A stretch of 55,043 bases of DNA, taken from positions 1 through 55,043 of the forward strand of contig NZ_CANLXZ010000021.1 of the NCBI RefSeq assembly GCF_947495285.1, read 5' to 3'. Every line of letters starts with the position of its first letter. The first letter of the stretch is position 1. Made by a program: the position numbers and the translations under genes. The notes under the pieces were generated by a model. The model saw only the letters and a list, made by a program, of their open reading frames with translations. It made no database searches and had not been told where the DNA came from. Positions 8,055 to 17,266 of the stretch are shown here, piece after piece. This stretch comes from an uncultured Nonlabens sp. GTDB taxonomy: Bacteria > Bacteroidota > Bacteroidia > Flavobacteriales > Flavobacteriaceae.

Positions 8055-8474
8055 ATGAAACAACTTATCCACAAATTAATGGCAGTTTTTATGGCAGCCG
8101 TAGTTCTTATGACTACGATGTCCTTTACTGTGGATATGCATTATTGTGGAGATACACTTGTGGATTTTTCTTTTGTTCGACAAGTAGAAACTTGCGGAAT
8201 GGAAAAAGAGCAAGTAACTACTTCTTGCGAAAAACCGATGGTATCGCAAAAATCTTGCTGTTCTGATGAACAAATGGTGAAGCAAGGTCAAGATGATTTA
8301 AAGACTTCATTTGATACACTCAGTTTCGAGCAGCAAACGTTCATCGCTGCCTTTACTTATTCTTATATTAAACTTTTTGAAGGAACAGCATCTACAGATG
8401 TTTCTTATAAAGATTATCCACCGCCCTTTGTCAAACGGGACGTGCAAGTATTGCACCAGACCTTTTTAATTTGA
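8055..8474 (+). CDS. HYC_CC_PP family protein
   Basis: The 139-residue exported protein has a signal peptide (about residues 1-25) and the three signatures that name the family: HYC near the N terminus (MHYCGD), a CC pair (KSCCSD), and PP near the C terminus (DYPPPF). Further Cys lie at ETCGM and TSCEK. Six Cys and one His in a small envelope protein next to CusA suggest metal capture or sensing, but the family's function is not established. It leads the copper operon and is followed by a hairpin and then cusA. Confidence 0.85.
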   Translation: MKQLIHKLMAVFMAAVVLMTTMSFTVDMHYCGDTLVDFSFVRQVETCGMEKEQVTTSCEKPMVSQKSCCSDEQMVKQGQDDLKTSFDTLSFEQQTFIAAFTYSYIKLFEGTASTDVSYKDYPPPFVKRDVQVLHQTFLI

Positions 8475-8493
8475 TTTATTAGATTTTGAAAAA

Positions 8494-8522
8494 TAGCCCA
8501 ACAGTTATTCTGTAGTGGGCTA
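8494..8522 (+). promoter_or_regulatory. hairpin between HYC_CC_PP and cusA
   Basis: Arms TAGCCCA and TGGGCTA with an inner CAG/CTG pair enclose a short loop. There is no T run. It may adjust the HYC_CC_PP to CusA ratio by processing or partial attenuation. Confidence 0.4.
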
Positions 8523-8581
8523 AATCTCGTGTACAGTATTTTCTACTTAACACAATTTTAACTATCTAATAATCAAATCGT

Positions 8582-11500
8582 ATGCTTAATAAGGCAATAA
8601 AATTTCTTATTGAAAACAAACTTGTATCTGTACTTCTTCTAACCCTTTTTGTAGGTTGGGGTGTTATAAACGCGCCATTTAGTTGGGACACTGGTTTTCT
8701 TCCTACTAACCCAGTAGCAGTAGATGCTATTCCTGACATTGGTGAGAACCAACAAATTGTTTTTACCAAGTGGCAAGGACGGTCTCCACAGGATATTGAA
8801 GATCAAATTACATATCCGCTTACCACTTCCCTTCTGGGTATTCCTGGGGTTAAAACCATACGTAGTTCTTCTATGTTTGGGTTTTCCAGCATCTATATCA
8901 TTTTTGAAGAAGACATTGAGTTCTACTGGTCGCGTAGTCGCATACTCGAAAAGCTCAATTCACTTCCAGCAAATTTATTGCCTGATGGTGTCAACCCATC
9001 CTTGGGACCAGATGCTACTGGATTAGGACAGATTTTTTGGTACACACTCGAAGGTCGTGACCAAGACGGAAATGTGACTGGCGGTTGGGATTTACAAGAG
9101 CTACGTAGCATACAAGACTACTATGTAAAGTATGGATTATCATCTGCAAGTGGTGTTTCTGAAGTGGCATCTATTGGTGGTTACGTTCAGGAATATCAAG
9201 TAGATATTGACCCAGAAAAAATGCGTCAGTACAACATAAGTCTCTCCCAGATAGCAAAAGCCGTCAAGGAAAGTAACCAAGACATAGGCGCTCAAACTTT
9301 AGAAATTAATCAAGCCGAATATCTCGTGCGTGGTTTAGGTTACGTGAAATCGATAGCAGATATAGAAAATGCAGTCGTAGATTCAGAAAACTTTACTTCG
9401 ATTCGTATTAAGGACGTTGCAAACGTTCATTTAGGTCCAGCAACAAGGCGTGGTATTCTTGATAAAGAAGGTGCCGAAGTTGTAGGTGGTGTTGTCGTAG
9501 CACGATACGGAGCAAACCCAATGGAAGTTATTAATAATGTAAAGGAGCAAATTGCAGAACTAAGTTCTGGTTTACCTACAAAAACACTTTCAGACGGTAG
9601 AATCTCTCAAGTTACCATTGTTCCATTTTACGACCGTACAGAACTTATTCAAGAGACTTTACACACCTTGAATGAGGCGCTAACCTTAGAAATTCTAATC
9701 ACCATTTTGGTAATTATTATTATGGTTTTCAATTTAAGAGCATCCATTCTTATTTCAGGATTACTACCTGTTGCAGTTTTGATGGTATTTGTTACTATGA
9801 AACTGTTTAATGTAGACGCAAATATTGTAGCATTATCAGGTATTGCAATCGCAATTGGAACAATGGTAGATGTAGGCGTCATACTTGCCGAAAATATGAT
9901 ACGGCATCTGGACGATGAGAAATTGCGAATGCAAGAAGATGGCACTCCATCTACAATGAATGAGGTTATTTATAATGCTACTGCAGAAGTTTCAGGTGCG
10001 ATTTTAACAGCTGTACTTACTACGATTATCAGTTTTGTTCCTGTATTTACAATGATAGGTGCAGAAGGTAAATTATTTCGCCCGCTAGCCTTTACCAAAA
10101 CGATGGCACTTTCAGCATCGCTGGTTATTGCACTCTTTTTAATTCCGCCATTTGCAGCGTTCTTATTTAAGAAGTCTAGCATCCGAGAGCGTTCAAAATA
10201 TGCTCTTAATGGCATACTAACCCTATTGGGAATCACAGCGATTGTCTATGGATATTGGCTAGGTCTTATTCTTATTGGTTTTGCCATTACTACTTTGTTG
10301 ACTATGCGTGGTACGCTTTCGCGAAAGCGTGCAAACCTTATTAATATCATTATATCGGCAACAGCTATTGTCATACTTCTTGCTGAATACTGGCGACCAT
10401 TAGGCTTTGATCGCAGTATCATACTCAACTTGATATTTGTATCTATTATCTGTTTTGGAATACTTGGTGTTTTCTCTGTTTTTAGAATGTATTATGATAG
10501 AATCCTACGCTGGGCATTAGCAAACAAACTATTGTTTTTAATTATTCCAGTTACGGTGTTGACGTTTGGATTCTTGATTATGCGTAGCACTGGTAAAGAA
10601 TTTATGCCAGCACTCAATGAAGGTTCATTTTTATTAATGCCTACTTCTTTGCCACACGCAGGAGTTGAAGAAAATAAACGTGTCTTGCAACAACTGGATA
10701 TGGCCGTGGCAAGTATTCCAGAAATTGAAACCGTAGTAGGTAAATCTGGAAGAACAGAATCCGCACTCGATCCAGCACCGCTCTCGATGTATGAGAATGT
10801 AATCCAATACAAATCTGAATTTATGCGTAACGCCCAAGGCGAACGCCAGCGCTATCAAATAAACGATGACGGACTTTTTGTGCTTAAAAATAATAAGTTC
10901 ATCATAAACCCCAATAATGAAGTTGAGAATGATGCAGATTATGATAAAGCAAGTCTACAGACTTCTGCGCAGCGGGATGATTTAATTGAAGACGATGATG
11001 GCGAATATTACCGAAACTGGCGACCAAACATAAATAGTCCAGATGATATCTGGAATGAAATAGTTAAGGTCACTAAGTTTCCAGGAGTTACCTCTGCACC
11101 AAAATTGCAACCTATTGAGACACGACTCGTGATGCTTCAGACAGGAATGCGAGCACCAATGGGAATTAAGGTCAAAGGGCCTGATTTAAAAACAATAGAA
11201 AATTTTGGATTACAGCTTGAAGGTATTATAAAAAAAGCCGAAGGTGTTAAAGAGCAAGCTGTTTTTGCAGACCGTATCGTTGGGAAGCCCTATTTACTTA
11301 TTGATATAAAGCGAGAACAACTCGCCAGATATGGTATTTCTGTAATGGATGTGCAGGAAGTTCTTAAAGTAGCCGTTGGCGGGATGCCTCTTACACAAAC
11401 AGTAGAAGGTCGAGAGCGGTATGCGGTTAGAGTACGTTACCCAAGAGAGCTGCGTGCTAATCCTGATGATCTCAAAAAGATTTACGTACCAGTGGAAAAA

Positions 11501-12334
11501 GGTAGTCCAGTTCCATTAGGAGAATTGGTTGAGATACGTTATGAGCAAGGACCGCAAGTCATAAAAAGTGAAGACACGTTCTTAATCGGTTATGTGCTTT
11601 TTGATAAGCTGGACGGCTTTGCCGAAGTTGATGTCGTAGAAAATGCACAAGAATTAATTCAAGAAAACATCGATAGTGGAAAATTAATTGTTCCTGCAGG
11701 CATCAGCTATCGCTTTACGGGAACCTATGAAAATCAACTGCGAGCAGAAAAAACGCTTTCAGTAGTAGTGCCGCTTGCACTGGTCATCATCTTTTTAATT
11801 CTGTATTTCCAGTTTAAATCGGTTTCTACATCGCTTATGGTTTTTACGGGAATCACAGTGGCATTTGCAGGTGGTTTTATAATGATTTGGTTATATGGGC
11901 AAGATTGGTTTTTCAATTTTAATCTCTTTGGCGAGAATATGCGAGATCTCTTTAATATGAAAACCATCAATTTAAGTGTAGCCGTTTGGGTAGGTTTTAT
12001 AGCCCTTTTTGGCATCGCAACAGATGATGGAGTTGTAATGGCTACTTATCTCACGCAAACTTTTGATCTAGAGAACCCTACAGACGTTAAAGGAGTTAGA
12101 CAAGCGGCTCTTGAGGCTGCAGGTAAACGTATTCGTCCTTGTTTAATGACAACGGTAACGACTATACTGGCATTACTTCCAGTATTAACATCTACAGGAA
12201 AAGGAAGCGATATAATGATACCTATGGCGATCCCAATTTTTGGCGGAATGGTCATAGACATCACGTCCTATTTTATTGTTCCTGTACTATATAGCTGGAA
12301 AAAAGAATACCAACTTAAAAGAGCAAATAAATGA
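8582..12334 (+). CDS. cusA: CusA-type heavy-metal RND efflux pump
   Basis: The 1250-residue inner-membrane pump belongs to the HME-RND family, which exports monovalent copper/silver or divalent metals by proton antiport through a periplasmic adaptor and outer-membrane channel. Visible features are PVAVDAIPDIGENQ near residue 40, two sets of membrane helices (about 355-560 and 1060-1240), and the acidic GIATDDG in the second set. Met-rich CusA-like segments include FMPALNEG and LLMPTSLPHAG. It is longer than the usual 1040 residues because of extra loops, including a charged insert near 760-810. It overlaps the channel gene by 4 bases (ATGA). The matching adaptor is probably the CusB at 21641. 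Copper preference rests on neighbours. Confidence 0.92.
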   Translation: MLNKAIKFLIENKLVSVLLLTLFVGWGVINAPFSWDTGFLPTNPVAVDAIPDIGENQQIVFTKWQGRSPQDIEDQITYPLTTSLLGIPGVKTIRSSSMFGFSSIYIIFEEDIEFYWSRSRILEKLNSLPANLLPDGVNPSLGPDATGLGQIFWYTLEGRDQDGNVTGGWDLQELRSIQDYYVKYGLSSASGVSEVASIGGYVQEYQVDIDPEKMRQYNISLSQIAKAVKESNQDIGAQTLEINQAEYLVRGLGYVKSIADIENAVVDSENFTSIRIKDVANVHLGPATRRGILDKEGAEVVGGVVVARYGANPMEVINNVKEQIAELSSGLPTKTLSDGRISQVTIVPFYDRTELIQETLHTLNEALTLEILITILVIIIMVFNLRASILISGLLPVAVLMVFVTMKLFNVDANIVALSGIAIAIGTMVDVGVILAENMIRHLDDEKLRMQEDGTPSTMNEVIYNATAEVSGAILTAVLTTIISFVPVFTMIGAEGKLFRPLAFTKTMALSASLVIALFLIPPFAAFLFKKSSIRERSKYALNGILTLLGITAIVYGYWLGLILIGFAITTLLTMRGTLSRKRANLINIIISATAIVILLAEYWRPLGFDRSIILNLIFVSIICFGILGVFSVFRMYYDRILRWALANKLLFLIIPVTVLTFGFLIMRSTGKEFMPALNEGSFLLMPTSLPHAGVEENKRVLQQLDMAVASIPEIETVVGKSGRTESALDPAPLSMYENVIQYKSEFMRNAQGERQRYQINDDGLFVLKNNKFIINPNNEVENDADYDKASLQTSAQRDDLIEDDDGEYYRNWRPNINSPDDIWNEIVKVTKFPGVTSAPKLQPIETRLVMLQTGMRAPMGIKVKGPDLKTIENFGLQLEGIIKKAEGVKEQAVFADRIVGKPYLLIDIKREQLARYGISVMDVQEVLKVAVGGMPLTQTVEGRERYAVRVRYPRELRANPDDLKKIYVPVEKGSPVPLGELVEIRYEQGPQVIKSEDTFLIGYVLFDKLDGFAEVDVVENAQELIQENIDSGKLIVPAGISYRFTGTYENQLRAEKTLSVVVPLALVIIFLILYFQFKSVSTSLMVFTGITVAFAGGFIMIWLYGQDWFFNFNLFGENMRDLFNMKTINLSVAVWVGFIALFGIATDDGVVMATYLTQTFDLENPTDVKGVRQAALEAAGKRIRPCLMTTVTTILALLPVLTSTGKGSDIMIPMAIPIFGGMVIDITSYFIVPVLYSWKKEYQLKRANK
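10315..10328. repeat. palindrome GCTTTCGCGAAAGC
   Basis: Perfect copy, extended to ACGCTTTCGCGAAAGCGT (10313-10330). It is in the LSRK reading frame inside cusA. Confidence 0.85.
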
Positions 12335-13548
12335 AAAATACACTAATAATTCTTTGTCTTTTGTTTGTTTCCGCTTTCGCGAAAGCGCAACAATTACAAT
12401 CTTACATAGACGAGGCACAATCTAATAATTCAGAAATTCAAGCTTTTGAACTGCGCTATAATAGAGCCGAAGAAAAAGTAAATGAGGCAGACTGGATTCC
12501 TAATACAGAAATAAGTGCAGGCTATTTTGTGAGCACACCAGAAACCAGAACAGGAGCGCAGCGAGCGCGCATCGGTGTAAAACAAATGTTACCTTGGTTT
12601 GGAACCATTACAGCTCGTGAAAATTATGCATCCTCAATGGCAGATGCTGAGTATGTGGAAATCACCATAGCAAAAAGAAAGTTAGCGCTATCTGTTTCAC
12701 AATCGTATTACAGGCTGTATGCCATTAGAGCAAAACAAGAAGTACTTGAAGAGAATATTCAACTTTTAAATACCTACGAGCAGTTAGCCTTAACATCTGT
12801 TGAAGTGGGAAAAGCCAGTGCAGTTGATGTATTGCGTTTACAGATTCGACAGAATGAAATGCAACAGAAGAAAGAAGTACTTGAAGAAGAGTTCAAAGCA
12901 GAACAATCCGTATTTAATAATTTATTGAATAAGGATAAAAATGCAGTAGTTACTATCTCTACAGAGATGAATATTCCAGAAATAGACCCAATCAATACTT
13001 TAGACGATTTAGCATTAAACCCTGAATTACTCAAGTACGATAAACTTTACGAATCTGTAGCACAATCAGAGTTACTAAATCAACGTGAGGCTTTACCTAT
13101 GATAGGTTTTGGTGTGGATTATTTACCTGTAAGTGAGCGTACAGATATATTTCCTTCGGATAATGGGAAAGATATTTTAATGCCGATGGTTTCGGTATCC
13201 ATTCCCATTTTTAATAATCGTTACAAATCTATTTCCAAACAAAATGAACTGCGACAGCAGGAAATCAACCTGCAAAAGGATGAGCGATTGAATGTGTTAG
13301 AATCCGCTTTCGCGAAAGCGCAATCGCAACGTAATCAATCCAGAATAGCATACAATACACAAGCTAAAAATTTAAAGCAAGCTAAAGATGCTGAGCAAAT
13401 TCTTATTAAAAACTATGAAACAGGCACTATCGATTTTAACGATGTACTGGATATACAGGAGCTTCAACTCAAATTTGAGTTGAATCAGGTGGAATCCATA
13501 CAAATGTATTACATACAATCTGCACTGATTAATTACCTAATTAATTAA
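12331..13548 (+). CDS. TolC-type outer-membrane efflux channel (CusC/CzcC-like)
   Basis: The 405-residue protein has a signal peptide ending AFAKAQQ and two repeated outer-membrane efflux protein halves, with long Gln/Glu-rich coiled-coil helices (residues about 25-200 and 215-400). It forms the outer-membrane exit of the RND pump encoded immediately upstream, overlapping it by 4 bases. The family assembles as a trimer (established knowledge). Two perfect palindrome copies fall inside: one encodes the signal-peptidase region, the other encodes AFAKA in the second coiled coil. No lipobox Cys is seen. Confidence 0.9.
   Translation: MKNTLIILCLLFVSAFAKAQQLQSYIDEAQSNNSEIQAFELRYNRAEEKVNEADWIPNTEISAGYFVSTPETRTGAQRARIGVKQMLPWFGTITARENYASSMADAEYVEITIAKRKLALSVSQSYYRLYAIRAKQEVLEENIQLLNTYEQLALTSVEVGKASAVDVLRLQIRQNEMQQKKEVLEEEFKAEQSVFNNLLNKDKNAVVTISTEMNIPEIDPINTLDDLALNPELLKYDKLYESVAQSELLNQREALPMIGFGVDYLPVSERTDIFPSDNGKDILMPMVSVSIPIFNNRYKSISKQNELRQQEINLQKDERLNVLESAFAKAQSQRNQSRIAYNTQAKNLKQAKDAEQILIKNYETGTIDFNDVLDIQELQLKFELNQVESIQMYYIQSALINYLIN
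12373..12386. repeat. palindrome GCTTTCGCGAAAGC
   Basis: Perfect copy, AFAKA frame. It encodes the end of the signal peptide of the efflux channel. Confidence 0.85.
13306..13319. repeat. palindrome GCTTTCGCGAAAGC
   Basis: Perfect copy, AFAKA frame. It lies inside a coiled-coil helix of the same channel, 933 bp after the previous copy. Confidence 0.85.
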
Positions 13549-13551
13549 CCG

Positions 13552-14118
13552 ATGGAAAAGAAAATATTCATAAAAAATATGGTGTGTAATCGCTGTATTA
13601 AAGCAATTCAGAGGGATGTTGAAATATTAGGCATTCAATTAAAGCATATTCAATTAGGCTCTATAATCTATGAAGAGAGATCTAAAGATGATTTTAATAA
13701 TATAAAAACGATTTTAGAAAATAATGGTTTTGAAATTCTACTTGCTCAAGACCAGCAACTAGTAGAACAAATTAAAATTGAACTCATCAAGTTACTGCAA
13801 AAACTGCCTTTGCAATTGGAAAAAACTCTCTCTAAATATTTAGAAAGCACGATGAGTATCGAGTACTCAAAAATCAGTAAGATTTTTTCATTTAATGAAA
13901 GTATAACTATAGAAAAATACTTTATCAAGTTAAAAATAGAAAAAGTAAAAGAATTGATACAATTACAAGAAAACAACTTTACAGAAATTTCACAACTACT
14001 TGATTATAGCAATGTCAATCATTTAAGTAGGCTATTTAAGAATGAAACTGGTATGAGTTTAACGGAATATAAGAATAGTCAAAAAAACATAAGAAACGCC
14101 TTAGACCAAATTAGGTAG
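13552..14118 (+). CDS. AraC-type regulator with N-terminal HMA metal-binding domain
   Basis: The 188-residue protein begins with an HMA-like fold (residues 1-65) holding MVCNRC, the CxxC metal site of copper chaperones. A Leu-rich linker follows, then an AraC-type DNA-binding region (about 95-185, with YFIKLKIEKVKELI and VNHLSRLFKNETGMSLTEY). The fusion suggests direct copper sensing coupled to transcription of the island. It lies 3 bases after the channel gene and just upstream of the multicopper oxidase. An inverted repeat TGATAC (14135-14140) / GTATCA (14168-14173) downstream is a possible operator. Copper as the ligand is inferred from the CxxC and the neighbours. Confidence 0.85.
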   Translation: MEKKIFIKNMVCNRCIKAIQRDVEILGIQLKHIQLGSIIYEERSKDDFNNIKTILENNGFEILLAQDQQLVEQIKIELIKLLQKLPLQLEKTLSKYLESTMSIEYSKISKIFSFNESITIEKYFIKLKIEKVKELIQLQENNFTEISQLLDYSNVNHLSRLFKNETGMSLTEYKNSQKNIRNALDQIR

Positions 14119-14134
14119 ATAAGAACCATAATTA

Positions 14135-14173
14135 TGATACAATAAGCTTTAAATCAAAAGTAATTTCGTATCA
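14135..14173 (+). promoter_or_regulatory. inverted repeat upstream of the multicopper oxidase
   Basis: TGATAC and GTATCA are separated by 27 bases in the 72-base gap between the HMA-AraC gene and the oxidase. AraC-type regulators more often use direct repeats, so this is a weak candidate. Confidence 0.3.
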
Positions 14174-14190
14174 ACAAAATAAAAGCTAAA

Positions 14191-16647
14191 ATGAAAACTA
14201 GAATGAAAACTAAAATAATATTGTTGTTTTTGGTTGGGTTAACTACAGGTGTTTATGCACAAGACACACAAGGAAATATAGATAACCTTCCAGTAAGAGA
14301 ACACACTATTACCTTACGTGAGGCTACGGTAAATAAAGCAGGGAAAGACGTTATGGGAATGACCGTTAACGGAACAATTCCTGGTCCTACCTTAGAATTT
14401 ACAGAAGGGGAATATGCGGTAATATATGTAAAAAATGAAATGAGTGTAGAAACCTCAGTGCATTGGCACGGACTTTTACTTCCAAACTTTTACGATGGTG
14501 TACCGTACTTAAACACACCACCTATAGAGCCAGGACATACACAGAAATACGAATTTCCTATCAAACAATCTGGAACCTATTGGTACCATTCCCATACAAT
14601 GTTACAAGAACAAAGTGGTGTTTATGGGTCAATAGTAATTCAGCCTAAAGAAAAAGTGTTGGATTATGATAAGGAATTGGTGTTGGTATTATCTGATTGG
14701 ACAAATGAAAAGCCGATGAACGTATTACGAAATTTAAAACGTGGGAATGAATGGTATGGTATTAAAAAAGGTACAGCTACACCACTTAACCAAGTAATTG
14801 CGCGTGGCGCTTTTGGAGCACAATTAGATTTTTGGAGGCAACGTATGGAAGGTGCAGATATAGCAGATGTATATTATCCTGCATTTTTAATTAATGGAGA
14901 AGAAAGCATTGACTATCCAGAATTTAAAGCTGGTGAAAAAATAAGACTGAGAATGATTAATGGAGGAGCTTCTACCTCTTTTTGGATGACTTTTGGTGGG
15001 GAAACGCCTGTACTGGTTTCTTCAGATGGATTAGATGTGGTTCCTGTCGAAAGAAATAAAACATTTATAGGAGTAGCAGAAACGTATGATTTTATTGTCA
15101 CAGTTCCACAAGAGGGTAAGATGGAATTTAGAATTACTGCACAAGATGGTTCTGGTACAGCCTCTGCTTTTATAGGTAATGGTACAATTTTACCTGCAAT
15201 GGATGTTGCGCGACCAGATAAAATAGCGATGATGCAGAAAATGGCTAAAATGGATATGAAAATGGGTGCACACGCCTTAAAATTTCAGCCAGGTAAGGAT
15301 GAGCGTTTTGAGATGAAAGAGGAATACGGGATGCAGATGGATAAAATGGAAGGAATGAAAATGGATGGAGAGATGAAAATGGATCATTCTAAAATGGAAA
15401 TGCCTAAAGACTCTATGCGAATGGATCATTCTAAAATGAAAGGTATGAAGATGGATCATTCAAAAATGTCTGGAATGGATATGAATAAGCCAAAAGATAC
15501 TACAGAAATGGGTAAGATTGACCATTCTAATATGGCAGGAATGGATATGAAGAAAGACAAAACAATGTCTGGAATGAATATGAAGAAAGAGGATTCTATG
15601 CCAGGAATGAAGATGGAGGGAATGGATATGTTTTCCGAATACAATTACGATTATTTAAAGTCGCCAGAGAAAACAACCTACGACAAGAATGTTCCCGTTA
15701 AGGAAATATTACTAAATCTTACTGGTAATATGAATCGTTACATCTGGAGTATGAATGGTGTACCATTATCTGAGGCGGATAATATTAAAATAAATAATAA
15801 GGAAGTAACGCGCATTACATTCAATAACTTGACGATGATGCACCACCCAATGCACTTGCACGGTCACTTTTTTAGAGTAATTAATGAAAATGGAGAATAC
15901 TCGCCATTAAAGCACACGGTAAATGTGCCACCAATGCAAAAAATGACCATAGAATTTTATGGAAATAATGGCGATGAGGCTGGAGACTGGTTTTTCCATT
16001 GCCACATTTTATATCATATGATGGGTGGTATGGCAAGAGTAGTGTCTTATGATACGCCACGAGACTCAAGAATGGATGAATTTCCAGCTTCTAAAATTAT
16101 TGAAGAAACAGATAAATGGTATTCTTGGGGATTGGTAGATGTGGCGTCGCATACTACTGGTTTTAATTTGATGACCTCTAATATTAGAAATCAATTTAAT
16201 GCCTCTTTTGAATATGGATGGAATGAAAATCTGGAAGGAGAATTTACGTATGAACGGTATCTACACGATTATTTAAGAGTTTTTGGTGGTGTTAATATTG
16301 AGAATTCAACACGTGATAGCTTAGATAAATTTAGTACCACAGCAGTTGTTGGAGTTAGATATTTAACACCTTATTTATTCAATTTAGATGTGCGCGTTGA
16401 TAATAAATTAAGACCAAGAATTGGTGTAGGTCGCAGTATAATGATTTTCCCTAAGCTGTCTGTATTCGGCTACTATGAATACCAAATAGATTTAGGTTTC
16501 GTAGATGATTTACCAATGAACCAAGATTATCTGTCCGAAACAGTCTGGAGCGCAGGAGCTGAATATATGCTATCAAGAAATTTTTCTCTTATGGCGAGTT
16601 ACGATAACCGTTTTGGAGCTGGCGGAGGATTATCAGTAAGATTTTAA
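14191..16647 (+). CDS. multicopper oxidase with Met/His-rich insert and C-terminal beta-barrel
   Basis: The 818-residue protein has a signal peptide (about 1-26) and three cupredoxin domains of the CopA/CueO type, which oxidise Cu(I) and reduce oxygen to water. All copper-ligand motifs are present: HWHG and WYHSHTM near the N terminus, HHPMHLHGHFF and HCHILYHMMGGM near the C terminus. Residues about 350-480 are a low-complexity insert of Met, Lys, His and Asp with repeated MDHSKM units, a likely copper-collecting region. Residues about 648-818 look like a beta-barrel, with aromatic strands ending GGLSVRF, similar to CopB-type outer-membrane proteins. The protein is thus probably an oxidase tethered to the outer membrane. 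A second ATG at 14203 is possible. Confidence 0.92.
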   Translation: MKTRMKTKIILLFLVGLTTGVYAQDTQGNIDNLPVREHTITLREATVNKAGKDVMGMTVNGTIPGPTLEFTEGEYAVIYVKNEMSVETSVHWHGLLLPNFYDGVPYLNTPPIEPGHTQKYEFPIKQSGTYWYHSHTMLQEQSGVYGSIVIQPKEKVLDYDKELVLVLSDWTNEKPMNVLRNLKRGNEWYGIKKGTATPLNQVIARGAFGAQLDFWRQRMEGADIADVYYPAFLINGEESIDYPEFKAGEKIRLRMINGGASTSFWMTFGGETPVLVSSDGLDVVPVERNKTFIGVAETYDFIVTVPQEGKMEFRITAQDGSGTASAFIGNGTILPAMDVARPDKIAMMQKMAKMDMKMGAHALKFQPGKDERFEMKEEYGMQMDKMEGMKMDGEMKMDHSKMEMPKDSMRMDHSKMKGMKMDHSKMSGMDMNKPKDTTEMGKIDHSNMAGMDMKKDKTMSGMNMKKEDSMPGMKMEGMDMFSEYNYDYLKSPEKTTYDKNVPVKEILLNLTGNMNRYIWSMNGVPLSEADNIKINNKEVTRITFNNLTMMHHPMHLHGHFFRVINENGEYSPLKHTVNVPPMQKMTIEFYGNNGDEAGDWFFHCHILYHMMGGMARVVSYDTPRDSRMDEFPASKIIEETDKWYSWGLVDVASHTTGFNLMTSNIRNQFNASFEYGWNENLEGEFTYERYLHDYLRVFGGVNIENSTRDSLDKFSTTAVVGVRYLTPYLFNLDVRVDNKLRPRIGVGRSIMIFPKLSVFGYYEYQIDLGFVDDLPMNQDYLSETVWSAGAEYMLSRNFSLMASYDNRFGAGGGLSVRF

Positions 16648-16675
16648 ATAATTTAATAACCTAAAATAAATAAAA

Positions 16676-17266
16676 ATGAAAACAATTAAAAGAAGTATTG
16701 GAACAGTAGCCTTAGTCGCTACAATGATTTTAACCGTGTCTTGTAAAGATGCTAATAAGAATGAAGCACCTTCGTCTGCTAGCAATGAAGTAATCCAAGA
16801 AAATATGGATAGCTCAAAAAATATGGCAATGAATAATTCTCAAAACGCAATGGCAGAAGCTATTTTAAAAGATTATTTCAATCTTAAAGATGCGCTAGTA
16901 GGAGATGATAATGACAAGGCTAAGATGCTTGGTGGAACACTTGCTAAATCACTTGGCAATCTTGACAAGTCAACATATTCTGAAAGTCAACAAAAGGAAT
17001 TAACAGACATCATTGAAGATGCAACAGAACACGCAGAGCATATTTCTGAGAGCGATATCAAACATCAACGTGAACATTTTAAAATTTTGAGCAAGGACAT
17101 TACAGATATGGTTGCCATAACAGGAACAGCGACAAAGTTGTACGAGCAATTTTGCCCAATGTATGATGGCGGTACAGCTTGGTTAAGCACAAAAGAAGAA
17201 GTGAGAAACCCATATCACGGAAGCTCAATGTTGAAGTGTGGTAAAGTACAGCGAGAAATCAACTAA
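16676..17266 (+). CDS. DUF3347 lipoprotein
   Basis: The 196-residue product has a lipoprotein signal (TVSCKD, Cys near residue 23) and a DUF3347 domain (about 55-190). The domain ends with the family signature: CPMYDGG, then NPYHGSSMLKCG. The same domain forms the C-terminal part of the CusB-like adaptor at 21641, with NPYYGDAMLTCG. Conserved Met, Cys and His residues suggest copper binding in the periplasm; the function is not established. It lies between the oxidase and a haem-binding protein, adjacent with no gap to the latter. Confidence 0.85.
   Translation: MKTIKRSIGTVALVATMILTVSCKDANKNEAPSSASNEVIQENMDSSKNMAMNNSQNAMAEAILKDYFNLKDALVGDDNDKAKMLGGTLAKSLGNLDKSTYSESQQKELTDIIEDATEHAEHISESDIKHQREHFKILSKDITDMVAITGTATKLYEQFCPMYDGGTAWLSTKEEVRNPYHGSSMLKCGKVQREIN

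Noticed and set aside
15300..15640. Possible tandem DNA repeat or CRISPR-like array
   Set aside because: The periodic ATGGATCATTCTAAAATG units are irregular, in frame and encode the Met-rich oxidase insert; there are no spacers or cas genes.
15277..15644. Antisense open frames rich in His, Ile and Phe opposite the multicopper oxidase
   Set aside because: They are the complement of the Met/His-rich repeat in the oxidase insert and show no independent coding features.
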